Assembly (NCBI GenBank): GCA_963734085.1
Contig: CAVTFT010000007.1
Location: 682,001-746,000, forward strand
DNA: 64,000 nt
Reading direction: 5' to 3'
From: CAIWHR01 sp963734085
GTDB lineage: Bacteria; Pseudomonadota; Gammaproteobacteria; Burkholderiales; Casimicrobiaceae
Shown: positions 26,238 through 35,827 of the stretch, in pieces
Layout of the letters: every line of letters starts with the position of its first letter
Position numbering within the stretch: position 1 is the first letter of the stretch
Translations under genes and position numbers: made by a program
The notes under the pieces: generated by a model
Database searches by the model: none
Told to the model about the DNA's origin: nothing
What the model saw: the letters and a program-made list of their open reading frames with translations, nothing else

Positions 26238-27605
26238 TCAAGCCGAGGGCTTGCCCGCGGGCGCTTCTCCGGCGGGCGCCGGAGGCGCCGGCGGATCTCC
26301 GACCGGTTCGGGAACCGGTTCCGCTGCTGCGGCTTCGGCCGGCGCGTCCGCAACGTCGACCGAACGCGTATCGTCGGAGGAAGTCGCGGCGTCCGCGTTG
26401 CCGGGTGCGGTCGAAGACGGGGCTTCCGCGACCGGAGCGGCGTCGGGTCCCGCGCGCTTCGCGGTTTTTGCATGGACCGTCGCCGCCAGCAGATCGCGAT
26501 AGAGAAGCACGAGCTGCAACGTCACCGCGGCGGGCGTCAGCGCCAGCACCGCGCGGCGCGCGTTGGCGCCGAGGCGGTTTCGCGTCGCGGGGTCGAGCAG
26601 CGTTCGCATCTGCGCGGCGAGGCCCGCGACGTCGCCCGCCGGACAGACGAGCCCGCCGTCGTGCGCAAGGAGCAGCTCCGCCGCACCCGATTTCGTGCTG
26701 GTGACGACGGGAAGGCCGCAGGCCATCGCCTCGAACGTCGACTCCGGCGCCGGGTCGTAGAGCGTCGGGAGCACGAAGGCGTCGGCCGCGCCGTAACAGG
26801 ATCGCAGATCGGTTTCCGCTCGCGCGATCGTCACGCGGCCACCCACGCCAAGCCTTCGGGCGAGCTCGCGGTAGCGTTCCGCGTGGCGCCCGCGTCCGGC
26901 GATGACGAGATGCGCAGGCGGCGGAAGCTCCGAGAGCGCCTCGATCGCCGCGCCCGCGCCGCTGTGCTCGTATCCGCCGCCGGCGAGCAGGAACACGGTC
27001 GCGCCGGCGTCTATCCCGTGGCGGCCGAGAAAATCAACGCGCCCGGCACGGAGCTGCGGGTGGAAGTAATCGCTGTCTACCGCGTTGTAGATCACCGCGA
27101 GCTTCGACTCGGGCAGGCCGAAGCGATCGCGGATCTCGTCTTTGACCATTTGCGAATTGCAGATGACGATCTGCAGCCATGGGCTCGCGTAGAGCTTCCG
27201 CTCGACGCGGGCCACGTAGAGGTTGTAGGGCGACAGCGCGAGGCGCAAGCGTCCGAGGAAGGAAGCGCCTTTCCGCCGCTCCTCCTGCCACACCGCGTGC
27301 ACGCCGTCGTGCGCGCGATAGACGTCGCAGCACAGGAGCCGCTCGTGCGATTCGACGAGATTCGCCCTGGCGCCGCCGATCACGCGGCAGACGGAACGGG
27401 CGAAACCCCAGTCGCGCCAGAGCGCGCCGGCGAACCATGGGTTGCAGATCACCGGCTCGATCAGCTGCAGCTTGGTTTGCGGCCACGAGCGCGTGTAGAG
27501 CGAAATTGCCACGTTGCGCTCGAGCAGCGCTTCGAGCGCGCTCTCGAACAGGCGCTCGGCACCGCCTTCGGGCGCGTAGCGCTGGCGGATGATCGCGAGC
27601 CGCAT
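26238..27605 (-). CDS. glycosyltransferase family 4 with Ala/Pro-rich C-terminal tail
   Basis: A 455-residue GT-B enzyme. The N-terminus MRLAIIRQRYAPEGGAERLFE and the C-domain APESTFEAMACGLPVV (retaining EX7E motif) are typical of WaaG-like lipopolysaccharide transferases. After residue 395 or so the protein continues as a low-complexity tail rich in Ala, Pro, Glu and Asp. ATG 27605 is chosen from the conserved start; the frame is open another 51 codons upstream without similarity. It is the first gene of the minus-strand trio and diverges from the broken cyclase gene. Confidence 0.85.
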   Translation of the reverse strand: MRLAIIRQRYAPEGGAERLFESALEALLERNVAISLYTRSWPQTKLQLIEPVICNPWFAGALWRDWGFARSVCRVIGGARANLVESHERLLCCDVYRAHDGVHAVWQEERRKGASFLGRLRLALSPYNLYVARVERKLYASPWLQIVICNSQMVKDEIRDRFGLPESKLAVIYNAVDSDYFHPQLRAGRVDFLGRHGIDAGATVFLLAGGGYEHSGAGAAIEALSELPPPAHLVIAGRGRHAERYRELARRLGVGGRVTIARAETDLRSCYGAADAFVLPTLYDPAPESTFEAMACGLPVVTSTKSGAAELLLAHDGGLVCPAGDVAGLAAQMRTLLDPATRNRLGANARRAVLALTPAAVTLQLVLLYRDLLAATVHAKTAKRAGPDAAPVAEAPSSTAPGNADAATSSDDTRSVDVADAPAEAAAAEPVPEPVGDPPAPPAPAGEAPAGKPSA

Positions 27606-27908
27606 CAGCGAAGCGCCGCGGATGGGCGACCTCGCCCCGTGCTTGCGCATGCGGCGCCGATGGGGCGGAAGGAAGCGGGGACGGCCGTTCGGCTCGACAT
27701 GGCTCGGAACGATAGCAAAAAAACAGCACCTGCCGGAAACTCGACGGTGAAAGGTCACGGCGGGCCCTCGTATTGAGCCCTGAAGCCTGGCGCCACGAGG
27801 CGGCGGGATCGAGGGTGCCTTTGGCGGTGGCCGCCTGCGAACGGCACCTCGTCGTCATCGCGGCCGGGTATCATTTGCGGAGTCCGCCTTCCCGGTGGCG
27901 ATCGCACG
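27606..27908. other. intergenic region between divergent glycosyltransferase and cyclase remnant
   Basis: About 300 bases. No gene or clear promoter was recognised on either strand. A seven-base A run near 27717-27723 has no stem beside it. Confidence 0.5.
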
Positions 27909-29760
27909 ATGGCAGACCTTCCGACCGGCACCGTCACGCTGCTCTTCACCGACATCGAGGGCAGCACGCAGCTGTGGGAAGCGCATGCCGCAGCGATGCG
28001 CGCCGCGCTCGCGCGCCACGACGCGCTGCTGCGCCAGTGTATCGACGATCATGACGGCCACGTGTTCAAGACGGGTGGCGACGCTTTCTGTGCCGCGTTC
28101 CATACGGCGGCCGACGCGATCGCCGCGGCGCTGCAAGCGCAGCGTGCGCTCCATCGCGGCCGGACACGGCGGCCAGACGCTGCTCTCCGAGTCGACGCAC
28201 GACCTCTGCCGCGACCACCTGCCGCCCCTCGCGAGCGTCAAGCCGCTCGGTGCGCACGGGTTGAGGGACATCGGACGACCGGAAGCCGTGTTCCAGCTCT
28301 GCCATCCGGACCTGCCGCAGGGTTTCCCGCCGCTTAAGACCCAGCTCGCACCGCCCGAGAAGGAAACGCCTTCGATCGCCGTGCTGCCGTTCGTCAACAT
28401 GAGCCGCGACGAGGAGAACGAATACTTCGCCGATGGTCTGTCGGAGGAATTGCTGAACGTCCTGACGAAGATCCGCGGCCTGCGCGTCGCGTCGCGGACG
28501 TCGGCGTTCTCGTTCAAGGGCAAGGATGTCGACATTCCCACGGTCGCGCAGAAGCTCAACGTGGCGACGGTGCTCGAAGGCAGCGTGCGCAAGTCGGGCA
28601 AGCGCGTACGCATAACGGCACAGCTGATCGCGGTCGCGTCGGATTCCCACCTCTGGTCGGAGACCTACGACCGCGAGCTCGACGACATTTTCGCCGTGCA
28701 GGACGACATCGCGCAGGCAGTGGTCAAGGAACTCCGCACCACGCTCCTCGGTACGCCGCCCGAAACGGTGGGGAGCGCCGCCGCAGCGACCGAAGTGCGC
28801 CGGGCCTCGACCGGGCGCAGCGATAATCCAGAGGCGTTCCAGCTCTACCTGCAGGCGAAATTCCACAGCGAGCGCTACACGCAGGCCGATACCGACCGCG
28901 CGGTCGAGCTCTACCAGCGCGCGATCGCGATCGATCCCGGCTTCGCGCTTGCCTGGGCGGGCTTATCGCGGGTCTACCAGACGCAGGCCGGCTATGGATT
29001 TGCGCCGATCGATGAAGGCCACGAGCGTGGCCGCGACGCGGCGCAGCGTGCGCTCGCGCTTGCACCCGAGCTGGCCGAAGGTTACATCGCGCAGGGCCTC
29101 GTCCAGCAGCTGCACGACTGGGACTGGCCGGCGGCCGACGCGTCGTTCCGGCGCGCGATGGAGCTCGCTCCCGGCGACGCTCACGCGCTGCGCGCCGCGG
29201 CCGGGCTCGCGCGGATCCTGGGCCGGCGCGACCAAGCGCGCGACCTCATCGGGAAGGCGCTGGCGCTCGATCCTCTCGACGCGCGGACGCATCGGCAGGC
29301 CGCGATGATCTACCTGATCGCGGAGCGTCTCGACGAGACAGCGGCCGCGTTTCAACTCGCGCCCGACCTGAGCCCGAACAGCGGACTTGGCCACGCGTTC
29401 CTCGCCATCACGCGCGTTCTCCAGGGACGCGCGCAGGAAGCCCTGCCGCTGGCCGAGGCGGAACCGCATGCGGTCTTCCGCAACCTGGCGTTGGCGATGG
29501 TGCTGCGCGCGCTCGGGCGGCAGGCCGAGGCGGACACGGCGTTGCGGACGCTCGAGAACGAATTCGGCTGGACGGCCGCATACCAGATCGCCGAGGCCCA
29601 CGCCGACCGGAACGACGTCGAGAAGGCGTTCGAATGGCTCGAGAAGGCCCACGTCCAGCGCGACCCCGGCGTCGTGTACTCGGCCGTGGACTTGTTCCTG
29701 CGACCGCTGCACGGCGATCCGCGCTGGCAGCCGTTCCTGCGCCGACTGGGCCTGGCATAG
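27909..29760 (+). pseudogene. class III adenylate cyclase / TolB-like / TPR protein, broken by internal deletion and frameshift
   Basis: The first frame (27909-28337) begins as a class III cyclase: TVTLLFTDIEGSTQLWE with the first metal Asp, then FKTGGDAF with the second. Near 28150 similarity stops and resumes at once in the +1 frame with AAGHGGQTLLSESTHDLC, which belongs about 55 residues later in such enzymes. The lost piece contains the transition-state Asn-Arg region, so cyclase activity should be gone. The second frame then runs to 29760 with a TolB/FlgO-like domain (IAVLPFVNMSRDEENEYFADGL) and several TPRs; this part could still be translated from an internal start such as the ATG at about 28400. 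An assembly error is the alternative. Confidence 0.75.
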
Positions 29761-29873
29761 CACGTTCCGAACGGCCGCGGCACGACGCAACTCGATTTCG
29801 TTGCCGCTACGTTCGAGTCAGGGCTCACTCGCCCGCGATCGCGCGCGCGTCGGACTCCGTCGAACGCTTCGAG

Positions 29874-29900
29874 TTGCCGCCCCCGCGGTTCCGGTACAAT
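29874..29900 (+). promoter_or_regulatory. candidate promoter of argB
   Basis: TTGCCG (29874-29879) and TACAAT (29895-29900) lie 15 bases apart, slightly short for sigma-70, about 50 bases before the argB ATG. This is the only plausible site in the 190-base gap. Confidence 0.35.
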
Positions 29901-29951
29901 CGGCAGTGATCCCCCGGGACCCGCCGCGCCGCGCGCGCCGTCCCCGCCGCC

Positions 29952-30869
29952 ATGCCCTTCGATGCCGTCAATGCCGCCGTCAAGGCGCAGATCCTCGCCG
30001 AGGCGCTGCCCTACATCCAGCGCTTCCACGACAAGACGATCGTCGTCAAGTACGGCGGCAACGCGATGACCGAGCCGGCATTGAAAGCCGGGTTCGCGCG
30101 CGACGTCGTGATGCTGAAGCTGGTCGGGATGAATCCGGTGATCGTGCACGGCGGCGGACCGCAGATCGGCGATCTGCTCACGAAAATGGGGATCAAGAGC
30201 GAGTTCCGGCAGGGGATGCGCGTCACCGACGAAAAAGTGATGAACGTCGTCGAGATGGTGCTGGGCGAGCTCAATCAGGAGATCGTCGGGCTCATCAACC
30301 AGCACGGCGGCAAGGCGGTCGGGCTCACCGGCCAGGACGGCGCGTGCATCCAGGCGCGCAAAATGCTGCTGCCGAGCGAGACCAGCCACGGCGAAATGGT
30401 CGACATCGGCCTCGTCGGCGAGATCGACCGGATCGATCCCGAAATCATCCAGCTGCTCGACTCGCGCGATTTCATCCCGGTCGTCGCGCCGATCGGCGTC
30501 GGCCGCGATGGTGAGGCGTACAACATCAACGCCGATCTCGTCGCCGGCAAGCTCGCCGAGACGCTGCAGGCCGAAAAGCTGGTCCTGATGACCAACACCG
30601 TCGGCGTGCTCGACAAGGACGGCAACTTGCTCACCGGGCTCACCGCGCGCGAGATCGACGCGCTCTTTGCCGACGGGACGATCCACGGCGGCATGCTGCC
30701 GAAGATCGGATCGGCGCTGGACGCGGTGCGCAACGGCGTGGCGAGCTCGCACATCATCGACGGTCGCGTCGAGCACGCGCTGCTGCTCGAAGTGCTGACG
30801 AACGAAGGCGTCGGCACGATGATCCGCGCCGACGACACCGCGCCAGTCCACGCGCGCGCGGCGCGCTAG
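29952..30869 (+). CDS. argB: acetylglutamate kinase
   Basis: A 305-residue amino-acid kinase that phosphorylates N-acetylglutamate, the second step of arginine synthesis. TIVVKYGGNAM (phosphate loop), NPVIVHGGGPQIG, and NINADLVAGKLAETL with NTVGVLDKDG follow in the expected order. The N-terminal helix before the kinase fold (about residues 1-28) is the one linked to arginine feedback in hexameric enzymes. It is followed after 11 bases by slmA, a common betaproteobacterial pairing. Confidence 0.96.
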   Translation: MPFDAVNAAVKAQILAEALPYIQRFHDKTIVVKYGGNAMTEPALKAGFARDVVMLKLVGMNPVIVHGGGPQIGDLLTKMGIKSEFRQGMRVTDEKVMNVVEMVLGELNQEIVGLINQHGGKAVGLTGQDGACIQARKMLLPSETSHGEMVDIGLVGEIDRIDPEIIQLLDSRDFIPVVAPIGVGRDGEAYNINADLVAGKLAETLQAEKLVLMTNTVGVLDKDGNLLTGLTAREIDALFADGTIHGGMLPKIGSALDAVRNGVASSHIIDGRVEHALLLEVLTNEGVGTMIRADDTAPVHARAAR

Positions 30870-30880
30870 GCGGAAGCGAA

Positions 30881-31450
30881 ATGGCCGCGAAACCCGGCGA
30901 ACGCCGCCTCCAGATCCTGCAGACGCTCGCGGCGATGCTCGAGAACCCGCGCGGCGACAAGGTGACAACCGCCGCACTCGCGGCGCGGCTCGACGTGTCC
31001 GAAGCGGCGCTCTACCGGCATTTCGCGAGCAAGGCGCAGATGTTCGAAGGGTTGATCGAGTTCATCGAGACGACGCTCTTCACACTGATCAACAAGATTG
31101 CGACCGACACGCCCGATGGCGTCATCCAGGCGCAGCAGGTCGTCGCCGTGCTGCTTGGCTTCGCCGACAAGAATCCCGGGATGACGCGCGTGCTGATCGG
31201 CGATGCGCTCGTGAACGAGGACGAGCGGCTGCAGGCGCGGATCAACCAGCTCTACGATCGGATCGAGGCAGCGTTGCGGCAGGCGTTGCGGATCGCGCAG
31301 GCGGCCGGCAAGTGGCCGGGGGACCCCAATGCCGAAGCGAACGTGCTGCTCGCGTTCGTTCTCGGCCGCTGGCAGCTCTTCGCGAAGAGCGGGTTCAAGC
31401 GCCCGCCCCAGGACGGCTGGGACGAGCAGCGCAAGTTTCTGTTCGGCTAG
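30881..31450 (+). CDS. slmA: nucleoid occlusion factor SlmA (TetR family)
   Basis: A 189-residue TetR-fold DNA-binding protein that blocks FtsZ ring formation over the nucleoid. The helix-turn-helix lies at about residues 28-50 (VTTAALAARLDVSEAALYRHF) written here in part: AALAARLDVSEAALYRHF. The C-domain FAKSGFKRPP near the end is typical of SlmA rather than a metabolite-sensing TetR regulator. Its TAG overlaps the moeB TAG on the other strand within one CTAG. Confidence 0.92.
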   Translation: MAAKPGERRLQILQTLAAMLENPRGDKVTTAALAARLDVSEAALYRHFASKAQMFEGLIEFIETTLFTLINKIATDTPDGVIQAQQVVAVLLGFADKNPGMTRVLIGDALVNEDERLQARINQLYDRIEAALRQALRIAQAAGKWPGDPNAEANVLLAFVLGRWQLFAKSGFKRPPQDGWDEQRKFLFG

Positions 31451-32196
31451 CGAACGCCACACACGGGGCAGTGCGGATCGCGCGTCACGCGCACATCGCG
31501 CCAGCGCATCGCGTACGCATCGAGCAGCAGCAGGCGGCCGGCGATGGTCTCGCCGACGCCGGCGACGAGCTTCAATGCCTCGGCGGCCTGCGTGGCGCCG
31601 ATGATGCCGACCAACGGCGCGAACACGCCCATGATCGCGCAACGCGTTTCTTCGAGCTCCTCGCCCTCGCCGAACAGGCAGTGATAGCAGGGGCTTGCCG
31701 GATCGCGCGGGTCGAACACCGCGACCTGCCCGTCGAAGCGGATCGCAGCGCCCGAGACGAGCGGCTTTTTCGCTTCGACGCTGGCGCGGTTGACCGCGTG
31801 CCGCGTCGCGAAATTGTCGGAGCAATCGAGCACGACGTCCGCGGCTGCGACGAGCCGCGAGAGCTCGTCCGCGCCGACGCGCGATTGGATGACCTCGATC
31901 CGCACCTCGGGGTTGATCGCGTTGAGGCGTGCCTTCGCAGCGGCGACCTTCGGCGTGCCGACGTCGGCGGTGGCGAACAGGATCTGCCGCTGCAGATTCG
32001 TGAGATCGACGGCGTCCGGATCGGCGAGCGTGATCGTGCCGATGCCGGCCGACGCAAGAAACTGTGCGGCGGGCGCGCCCAGGCCGCCGGTGCCGACGAC
32101 GAGCGCGTGCGCGGCCGCGAATTTCTCCTGCGCATCTAGCCCTAGCTCGGGCAGCAGGATGTGTCGGCTGTAGCGGAGGAGCTGCGTGTCGTCCAT
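31447..32196 (-). CDS. moeB: HesA/MoeB/ThiF family adenylyltransferase
   Basis: A 249-residue E1-like enzyme that adenylates the C-terminal Gly of a ubiquitin-like sulfur carrier (MoaD or ThiS). RYSRHILLPELG is the N-terminal signature, VVGTGGLGAPAAQFLASAG the ATP loop, and the Zn site is formed by PCYHCLFG and DPHCPVCG (two CxxC pairs). MoeB and ThiF cannot be separated safely by eye; with no ThiS or MoaD nearby I prefer MoeB. Two plus-strand inverted repeats between it and ctpA act as the ctpA terminator, so it is probably transcribed on its own or by read-through. Confidence 0.88.
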   Translation of the reverse strand: MDDTQLLRYSRHILLPELGLDAQEKFAAAHALVVGTGGLGAPAAQFLASAGIGTITLADPDAVDLTNLQRQILFATADVGTPKVAAAKARLNAINPEVRIEVIQSRVGADELSRLVAAADVVLDCSDNFATRHAVNRASVEAKKPLVSGAAIRFDGQVAVFDPRDPASPCYHCLFGEGEELEETRCAIMGVFAPLVGIIGATQAAEALKLVAGVGETIAGRLLLLDAYAMRWRDVRVTRDPHCPVCGVR

Positions 32197-32232
32197 CGCG
32201 GGCTCAATTGTCGCGCTGAACTCTTCGCAGAC

Positions 32233-32262
32233 AAAAACGCCCGGGCCGGAACCGGGCGTTTT
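32233..32262 (-). terminator. Rho-independent terminator after ctpA
   Basis: An 11-bp stem (32234-32244 with 32252-32262) and a 7-base loop; the stem bases next to the ends give T runs on both strands, so it can work in either direction. On the minus strand it stands about 25 bases after the ctpA stop and before moeB. Confidence 0.88.
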
Positions 32263-32286
32263 GCGCGATGCAGGAGGACGCGATTA

Positions 32287-33723
32287 CTACGGCTTCGCCT
32301 GCGCCGACACCGCCTTCGTCGAGGCGATCACCGGCTGGCCCTTCAAGTGGTTCATCGCCTGCGCAAGCTGGAAGTCGTCGTTGGCGCCGAATTCGAAGCG
32401 CGGCAGAGGCGGTTCGGCGCCGACCTTGTCCGCGCCCTTGTCGGCTCCGCCCTTGTCCGGCGCTTTCGACGCCGACTTGTCCAGGCCCTTGACGACGTCG
32501 AGCGCCTTGGCCTTCGCCGCGTCCGCGGTGTTGCCTTCGAGATGGCCCTGGAGATTGGCTTCGCGCACGAGCGGCGATGCGCGGCCGTCGTCGACGGCGA
32601 TGTCGGGCTCGATGCCCTTCGCCTGAATCGAGCGGCCCGACGGGGTGAAATAGCGTGCCGTGGTGAGCTTCAACCCCGCGTTGTTGCCGAGCGGGAGGAT
32701 CGTCTGCACGGAGCCCTTGCCGAAAGTCTGCGTGCCGAGCACCGTCGCCCGCTTGTGGTCCTGCAGCGCGCCAGCGACGATTTCCGACGCCGATGCGGTG
32801 CCGCCGTCGACCAGCACGACCATCGGCACCTTCTTCACGGCCGGCGGCAGATCCTTCAGATAGTCCTCGCCGCGGCGCGTGTAGTCCTCCTTGCGCGCGG
32901 ACAGGCGCATCTTGGCTTCCGACGTGCGGCCATCGGTGTAGACGACCAGCGCGTCCTTGGGCAGGAAGGCCGCGGAGACGGCGACCGCCTGGTTGAGCAG
33001 TCCGCCCGGGTCGCTCCGCACGTCGAGCACGAGGCCCTTCAATTCACCCTGCTTGTAGAAATCCCGCAATGCCTTCGCGAGGTCGTCGGCGGTGCGGTCC
33101 TGGAACTGGCGGATCCGGATGTAGCCGTAGCCCGGCTCGAGCATCTTTGCCCGCACGCTCTTGACGTTGATTTCCTCGCGGGTCAGCGTGAACGTCAGCG
33201 GGCCCTCGGCATCCTTGCGCACGACGGTCAGCACGACCTGCGTGCCGGGCTTGCCGCGCATTTTCTCGACCGCCTTGGTGAGCGGCATGCCGCGGGTCGC
33301 GTCGTCGTCGATCTTGACGATCAGGTCGCCCGACTTGATTCCGGCCCGGAATGCCGGCGTGTCCTCGATCGGCGAAACCACGCGCACGAGCCCGTCCTCG
33401 ACGCCGACCTCGATGCCGAGGCCGCCGAACTTGCCCTGCGTGGAGATCTGCAGGTCCTTGAACGCCTCAGCGTCGAGGAAGTCGGAATGCGGGTCGAGCC
33501 CGTGCACCATTCCGTTGATCGCTTCCTTGATGAGCTTATCGTCGGAGACGGGCTCGACGTAGTCGCTCTTGATCTTGCCGAAGACCGCGGACAGAAGCTG
33601 CAGGTCTTCGTACGGAATCGGCATCCGCGCGTCCCGCTGCGCGACCGCCGAGAAATTGAGCGAGAGCAGGACGCCCAGCACGGCACCCAACCCGATCAGT
33701 CCTGCCTTTTTCCAGTTGCCCAT
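32287..33723 (-). CDS. ctpA: carboxyl-terminal processing protease (S41)
   Basis: A 478-residue periplasmic protease anchored by an N-terminal hydrophobic segment (about 7-27). The order is N-domain with HGLDPHSDFLD, PDZ domain (about 95-180, FGGLGIEVGVEDGLVRVV), and the tail-specific protease core with GGTASASEIVAGALQ and TFGKGSVQ. The Ser-Lys dyad is about S311 and K336. The C-terminus (about 410-455) is a Lys/Asp/Gly-rich linker. The ATG has AAGGAAGG before it. Substrates are usually proteins of the envelope; none can be named here. Confidence 0.93.
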   Translation of the reverse strand: MGNWKKAGLIGLGAVLGVLLSLNFSAVAQRDARMPIPYEDLQLLSAVFGKIKSDYVEPVSDDKLIKEAINGMVHGLDPHSDFLDAEAFKDLQISTQGKFGGLGIEVGVEDGLVRVVSPIEDTPAFRAGIKSGDLIVKIDDDATRGMPLTKAVEKMRGKPGTQVVLTVVRKDAEGPLTFTLTREEINVKSVRAKMLEPGYGYIRIRQFQDRTADDLAKALRDFYKQGELKGLVLDVRSDPGGLLNQAVAVSAAFLPKDALVVYTDGRTSEAKMRLSARKEDYTRRGEDYLKDLPPAVKKVPMVVLVDGGTASASEIVAGALQDHKRATVLGTQTFGKGSVQTILPLGNNAGLKLTTARYFTPSGRSIQAKGIEPDIAVDDGRASPLVREANLQGHLEGNTADAAKAKALDVVKGLDKSASKAPDKGGADKGADKVGAEPPLPRFEFGANDDFQLAQAMNHLKGQPVIASTKAVSAQAKP

Positions 33724-34131
33724 CGTCTGCCTTCCTTTGCCCGCCGAAAAATGCGGCGCCGGGAGCCCGCCCCCTTGATGCCGAATCTCAAAGTATACGC
33801 CCGGTTTGCCGGGCGTCGTGGCTTGCAGCCGAACGGCGCCGGGAGCACCCACAGGCGGCGCTTCGTGCAACCGTAAGCATCACAAACACGGGAAATCCGG
33901 AGGTCCCCGCGGTCCGTCCTTGAAGCGGCCGGTTCCGAGGCTCCTTTTTTCGGACTGACGGGACGGGCAAATCGGGCTTGCGCCTCTCGCGCCGCCTCCC
34001 TCCTGCTGCAGATGACTTGGGTGTCGAGCGGGACCGTAAGTTCCCGACGCACTCCCCCATCGGACCGGCCGTGGCCCGCATGTAGGACGCGGGACCTTCC
34101 GGCGGAGTCGGGGACCGAACGCCGCCGGTGT
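33724..34131. other. intergenic region upstream of ctpA
   Basis: About 410 bases between ctpA and the gpmI end, both minus strand. It holds the ctpA leader, the candidate promoter below and, further up, several short GC inverted repeats with no T run. No gene of its own was recognised. Confidence 0.55.
33792..33816 (-). promoter_or_regulatory. -10 element of ctpA next to an 18-bp palindrome
   Basis: On the minus strand TATACT (33792-33797) is preceded by a perfect inverted repeat with 7-bp arms CGCCCGG / CCGGGCG and a 4-base centre (33799-33816). There is no consensus -35, which fits a regulated promoter with the palindrome as operator, but this is inference. Confidence 0.4.
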
Positions 34132-35697
34132 TTACGGGAGGGGGAACGTGAGCAGCGAGTGGCCCGTCATCTCGTGCGGCGGCGGCAGCACCATCATCGC
34201 GAGCAGCGTCGGCGCGATGTCCTGCAAGGCGCCTGTTGCGGCGATCGTGGCCTTGCGCCCGACGTAGACACAGGGGACGAGGTTCAGCGTGTGCGCAGTA
34301 TGCGGCTGACCGGTCGTGTCGTCGTGCATCTGCTCGGCGTTGCCGTGATCGGCAGTGATCAGCACTTCGCCGCCCGCCTTCGAGGCTGCTGCGGCGACGC
34401 GGCCGATGCAGGCGTCGAGCGCCTCGATCGCGCGGATCGCCGCCTCGAGGTTCCCGGTATGACCGACCATGTCGGCGTTCGCGAAGTTGCAGACGATCGC
34501 GTCGTATTTGCCGCTGTCGATGGCGGCGACGAGCTTGTCGGTCACGAGGACGGCGCTCATCTCGGGCTTCAGGTCGTAGGTCGCGACCTTGGGCGAGGGG
34601 ATCAGGATGCGGTCTTCGCCCGGATAGACCGCCTCGACGCCGCCGCTGAAGAAGTACGTGACATGCGCGTACTTCTCGGTCTCGGCGATCCGCAGCTGCG
34701 TGAGCCCGAGCCCGGCAATGTACTCGCCGAAGCCGTTGGCGACCGATTGTGGCGGGAACGCCACCGGCAGCCGGGCGAATTCGTTACCGTAGCTCGTGAG
34801 GCAGACGTAGCGGGCGAGCTTCGGCACGCGGCGGCGGGTGAAACCGGCGAAGGCGGGATCGGTGAGGGCGCGCGTGATCTGCCGCGCGCGATCGGCGCGG
34901 AAATTCATGAACACGACGTCGTCGCCGTCGTCCATCGTCGACACCTTGCCGTCGCGGCCCGTGATCGCCGTGGCCTTGACGAACTCGTCGTTCTCGCCGC
35001 GGGCGTAAGCTGCCTCGAGCCCCGCCTGCGGCGAATTGGCGGCGAACGGCGCGCGGCCGTCGACGAGGAGATCATACGCGGCGGCGACGCGATCCCAGCG
35101 CGCATCACGGTCCATGGCGTAATAGCGGCCGACGATCGATGCGATCCGCGCGTCGCGGTGCTTCGCGCATACGCCTTCGAGGTACGCGAGCGACGGCGCG
35201 GCGCTGCGCGGCGGCGTGTCGCGGCCATCGAGGAACGCGTGCACGCGCACGCGCGGCGCACCGCCCGCGGCCGCGAGCTCCACCATCGCTGCGATCTGCC
35301 GCTCGTGACTGTGGACGCCGCCGGGCGAGACGAGCCCCAGGATGTGGAGCGTCGCGCCGCCGGCCTTCGTCGCTGCGACGGCGTCCGTCAACGCCGGATT
35401 GCGCGCGAAATCGCCGTCCTCGATCGCCTGATCGATCCGCGTGAAGTCCTGGTAGACGACGCGGCCCGCCCCAATATTGAGATGGCCCACTTCGGAGTTG
35501 CCCATTTGCCCGCCGGGCAGACCCACGGCCCGCTCCGACGCGTCGATCGTCGTGTGCGGGCACGATGCGAGGAGCGCGTCCCAATGCGGTTTTCTCGCCA
35601 GCGCGATCGCGTTGTCCGGCGCCTTCGGCCGGCAGCCGAAACCGTCGAGGATTAGCAGGACGACGGGGCGGACGAGAGGATGAACGGCGGCGGTCAT
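34132..35697 (-). CDS. gpmI: 2,3-bisphosphoglycerate-independent phosphoglycerate mutase
   Basis: A 521-residue Mn-dependent phosphoglycerate mutase of glycolysis. PVVLLILDGFG provides the first metal Asp (D18), QMGNSEVGHLNIGAGRVV the phosphorylated Ser (S68), and LITADHGNAEQM late metal ligands; all residues of the alkaline-phosphatase-like fold are in place. Length is typical. It is divergent from the rhodanese gene, as in many betaproteobacteria. Confidence 0.95.
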   Translation of the reverse strand: MTAAVHPLVRPVVLLILDGFGCRPKAPDNAIALARKPHWDALLASCPHTTIDASERAVGLPGGQMGNSEVGHLNIGAGRVVYQDFTRIDQAIEDGDFARNPALTDAVAATKAGGATLHILGLVSPGGVHSHERQIAAMVELAAAGGAPRVRVHAFLDGRDTPPRSAAPSLAYLEGVCAKHRDARIASIVGRYYAMDRDARWDRVAAAYDLLVDGRAPFAANSPQAGLEAAYARGENDEFVKATAITGRDGKVSTMDDGDDVVFMNFRADRARQITRALTDPAFAGFTRRRVPKLARYVCLTSYGNEFARLPVAFPPQSVANGFGEYIAGLGLTQLRIAETEKYAHVTYFFSGGVEAVYPGEDRILIPSPKVATYDLKPEMSAVLVTDKLVAAIDSGKYDAIVCNFANADMVGHTGNLEAAIRAIEALDACIGRVAAAASKAGGEVLITADHGNAEQMHDDTTGQPHTAHTLNLVPCVYVGRKATIAATGALQDIAPTLLAMMVLPPPHEMTGHSLLTFPLP

Positions 35698-35827
35698 CGG
35701 CGAAGGGCGGACGGGGTGATCGGCGTGCGCCGCAAGCGGCGGGTGTCGCTGCGTGCGGCCACCGCGCCGAAGCGCCCGATGCGTTGCGTTATCATTTTAC
35801 CTTTGTCGCTGCGACTCTGCCCCGACC

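Noticed and set aside
33770..33900. Plus-strand frame through the ctpA upstream region
   Set aside because: It is the tail of a long antisense frame over ctpA and lacks any start or ribosome site of its own.
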